64,000 nucleotides of DNA from Legionella erythra (GTDB lineage: Bacteria > Pseudomonadota > Gammaproteobacteria > Legionellales > Legionellaceae): positions 183,539 through 247,538 of the forward strand of contig NZ_LNYA01000003.1 of the NCBI RefSeq assembly GCF_001467615.1, in the 5' to 3' direction. The notes under the pieces are model-generated. The model was not told where the DNA came from, ran no database searches, and worked only from the letters and a program-made list of their open reading frames with translations. The position numbers and the translations under genes were made by a program. Numbering within the stretch: position 1 is the first letter of the stretch; each line of letters opens with the position of its first letter. Of the stretch, positions 62,146 through 64,000 are shown piece after piece.

Positions 62146-63223
62146 ACTAAAACTCGAACAGATGCTGGAACGCTTTGAAGAAGTGGGCCGCCTGTTGTCC
62201 GAAGCATCCGTAATTGCCGATCAAAACCAGTTTAAAAACCTTTCTAAAGAATACGCACAACTCGAACCGGTCGCCAGCTGTTATAACGACTACGTCGCCG
62301 CCCGTGACAATGTTGCTTCGCTTCAGGAACTCATCGACAGCAGCGATGCCGAAATGGCCGCCATGGCTAAAGAAGAAATTGACGAAGCCGAACAGCGCGT
62401 TGCACACCTGGATGAAGCCTTGCAATGGCATCTTATCCCGAAAGACCCGGACGATGAACGCAATGTTTATCTGGAAGTGCGCGCCGGAACCGGCGGCGAT
62501 GAGGCCGCCATTTTCGCAGGCGATTTGTTCCGCATGTATAGCCGCTATGCTGAAACCGTGGGTTGGCAGGTTGAAGTCATCAGCGCCAGTCACGGCGAAC
62601 ACGGCGGTTACAAGGAAATCATTGCCCGCATCAGCGGCAACGCGGTTTATTCCCAGTTAAAATTTGAATCCGGCGCTCATCGGGTGCAACGGGTCCCTGA
62701 AACCGAATCGCAAGGCCGTGTGCATACATCGGCCTGCACGGTTGCCATCATGCCGGAGGTGGATGAAATCGATGACATTGACATTAATCCGGACGATTTG
62801 CGCATTGATACCTACCGCTCATCCGGTGCAGGCGGTCAGCATGTGAACAAAACAGATTCGGCCATACGCATTACCCATATCCCAACAGGGGTGGTTGTGG
62901 AATGCCAGGATGAACGCTCTCAACACAAAAACCGTTCCAAAGCCATGGCCCTGTTAAAAACGCGGCTCCTGGATGCTGAACAAAGCAAACAACGCCAGCA
63001 GCAGGCAGACACCCGTAAATCCCTGGTTGGAACAGGCGATCGTTCTGAACGCATTCGTACCTACAATTTCCCGCAGGGACGTCTGACGGATCATCGGATT
63101 AATCTGACCCTTTATCAATTAACAGACATCATCGCCGGCGATCTAACGCCGGTTATAGACGCCTTAAAGCGTGAATACCACGCTGAACTGCTCGCGGAAA
63201 TCGGACGTCATGACAGCCATTAA
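62129..63223 (+). CDS. prfA: Peptide chain release factor 1
   Basis: A 364-aa RF1 that ends translation at UAA and UAG. The peptidyl-tRNA hydrolysis loop is [15 protein letters not shown] (GGQ); PrmC methylates its Gln. [18 protein letters not shown] and [18 protein letters not shown] identify RF1 rather than RF2. It overlaps hemA by 17 and prmC by 14 bases. Confidence 0.97.
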   Translation: MKKSLELKLEQMLERFEEVGRLLSEASVIADQNQFKNLSKEYAQLEPVASCYNDYVAARDNVASLQELIDSSDAEMAAMAKEEIDEAEQRVAHLDEALQWHLIPKDPDDERNVYLEVRAGTGGDEAAIFAGDLFRMYSRYAETVGWQVEVISASHGEHGGYKEIIARISGNAVYSQLKFESGAHRVQRVPETESQGRVHTSACTVAIMPEVDEIDDIDINPDDLRIDTYRSSGAGGQHVNKTDSAIRITHIPTGVVVECQDERSQHKNRSKAMALLKTRLLDAEQSKQRQQQADTRKSLVGTGDRSERIRTYNFPQGRLTDHRINLTLYQLTDIIAGDLTPVIDALKREYHAELLAEIGRHDSH

Positions 63224-64000
63224 GGAAGCCCTGGCAGAGGCCATGGCTCAACTTAAAGAGAATAATCCGGATTGCCGTATTGATGCCGAAGTGCTTTTAG
63301 CCCATGTTCTCATCCGATCCCGCAGCTTTCTGTACTCGCATCCGGAAAACGAGTTAACGCCTTTGCAATGGAGCCGATTCAAGAAACTGGTGGCGCAACG
63401 GCGACAAGGCTTTCCCATTGCCTACCTCACCGGCATCAAAGAGTTCTGGTCCTTACCCATTCGGGTGACGAAAGACACGCTTATTCCCAGGCCAGAGACC
63501 GAGTTGCTGATCGAAATCACGCTGTCACAATTGCAGGATGTACCTGACGCACGGGTTCTTGATCTCGGCACAGGCAGCGGCGCCATTGCCCTGGCGTTGG
63601 CTAAAGAAAGGCCCGCGTGGCAGATTGTTGCCAGTGATTTTAGCGAGGGTGCCCTTAAAACGGCTGTTGAGAACGCCAGCAATCTGGGTTTGACCAACAT
63701 TCAGTTTATCCATTCCGACTGGTTTACCAACATTCACCAACCCGCTTCATTCCATGCAATTGTTGCCAACCCGCCTTATATTGCCAGCACCGATCCCCAT
63801 TTAAGCGAAGGCGATGTCCGCTTTGAACCGCAAACAGCCTTAGTCAGTGGTGAAACCGGTTTGCAAGCCTTAAAGCATATTATCAGCCAGAGTCTTGCGA
63901 GGCTTTGTCCAAACGGTCTATTATTAGTTGAACACGGTTATGATCAAAAATCAGCGGTAGAGTCTATGCTTAAAGATTATGGGTATAAAGCGATACATTG
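63210..64000 (+). CDS. prmC: Release-factor glutamine methyltransferase PrmC, cut by the right edge
   Basis: 263 codons are visible from the ATG at 63210 to the window end. The N-terminal helical RF-binding domain is followed by the SAM fold ([20 protein letters not shown]) and the catalytic NPPY ([10 protein letters not shown]). It methylates the GGQ glutamine of RF1 and RF2. The start lies inside the end of prfA. A few dozen residues at most are missing from the usual length of about 280. Confidence 0.95.
   Translation, partial: MTAIKEALAEAMAQLKENNPDCRIDAEVLLAHVLIRSRSFLYSHPENELTPLQWSRFKKLVAQRRQGFPIAYLTGIKEFWSLPIRVTKDTLIPRPETELLIEITLSQLQDVPDARVLDLGTGSGAIALALAKERPAWQIVASDFSEGALKTAVENASNLGLTNIQFIHSDWFTNIHQPASFHAIVANPPYIASTDPHLSEGDVRFEPQTALVSGETGLQALKHIISQSLARLCPNGLLLVEHGYDQKSAVESMLKDYGYKAIH

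Overview
The window is chromosomal DNA from a gammaproteobacterium of the genus Legionella, or a very close relative. The markers are a complete enhA-enhB-enhC cassette, a GacA/UvrY-type regulator (LetA) beside uvrC, several unannotatable Legionella-style proteins of the kind that often turn out to be Dot/Icm effectors, and an ankyrin/kinase-like gene running off the left edge. I cannot name the species. The region is mostly stable core chromosome: I see no insertion sequence, integrase, tRNA, rRNA or CRISPR array.

Left third (1-20,750): a truncated ankyrin-repeat protein with a PI3K-like catalytic motif; the type IV pilus retraction ATPase PilU; a tandem pair of paralogous four-helix membrane proteins followed by an AddB-like PD-(D/E)XK nuclease; two SDR epimerase-like proteins; then a long minus-strand Fe-S assembly operon sufR-B-C-D-S-U-T ending in epmA, with a promoter overlapped by a dyad. 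A secreted HAD acid phosphatase has a near-perfect sigma70 promoter and is followed by a 330-base intergenic region full of hairpins and 33-bp repeats. Then come greA and carB (without an adjacent carA) and a hemerythrin.

Middle (20,800-45,200): a 504-aa unknown protein with an SH3-ligand-like motif; a phasin with a histone-H1-like tail; a 1917-aa kinase-AAA-GAF-GGDEF-EAL signalling giant; the lptF-lptG-DUF218 operon; pepA-holC; two tandem paralogous unknown proteins (candidate effectors); a second M17 aminopeptidase with murJ; rpsT; a cluster of small membrane or secreted proteins; ada; and a 371-aa unknown protein.

Right third (45,200-64,000): enhABC; a second GGDEF/EAL protein whose EAL domain looks degenerate; uvrC-letA; phenylalanine hydroxylase next to a close look-alike of animal alkylglycerol monooxygenase, so that two probable pterin-dependent oxygenases are neighbours; bioC; comF; a site-2-type metalloprotease; and hemA-prfA-prmC running off the right edge.

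Themes that join the genes: envelope and peptidoglycan (lptFG, murJ, DUF218, enhA/C), c-di-GMP signalling (two GGDEF/EAL proteins), stationary-phase or virulence switching (LetA, enh, phasin, recurrent CTATACTT -10-like elements) and Fe-S or redox handling. The items I consider most worth follow-up are the AGMO-like/PhhA pair, the kinase-AAA-GGDEF-EAL protein, the phasin with a DNA-binding-like tail, the tandem paralogous unknown proteins, and the 504-aa protein with a PLPPLP motif. All functions are inferred by reading the sequence; no database search was run.
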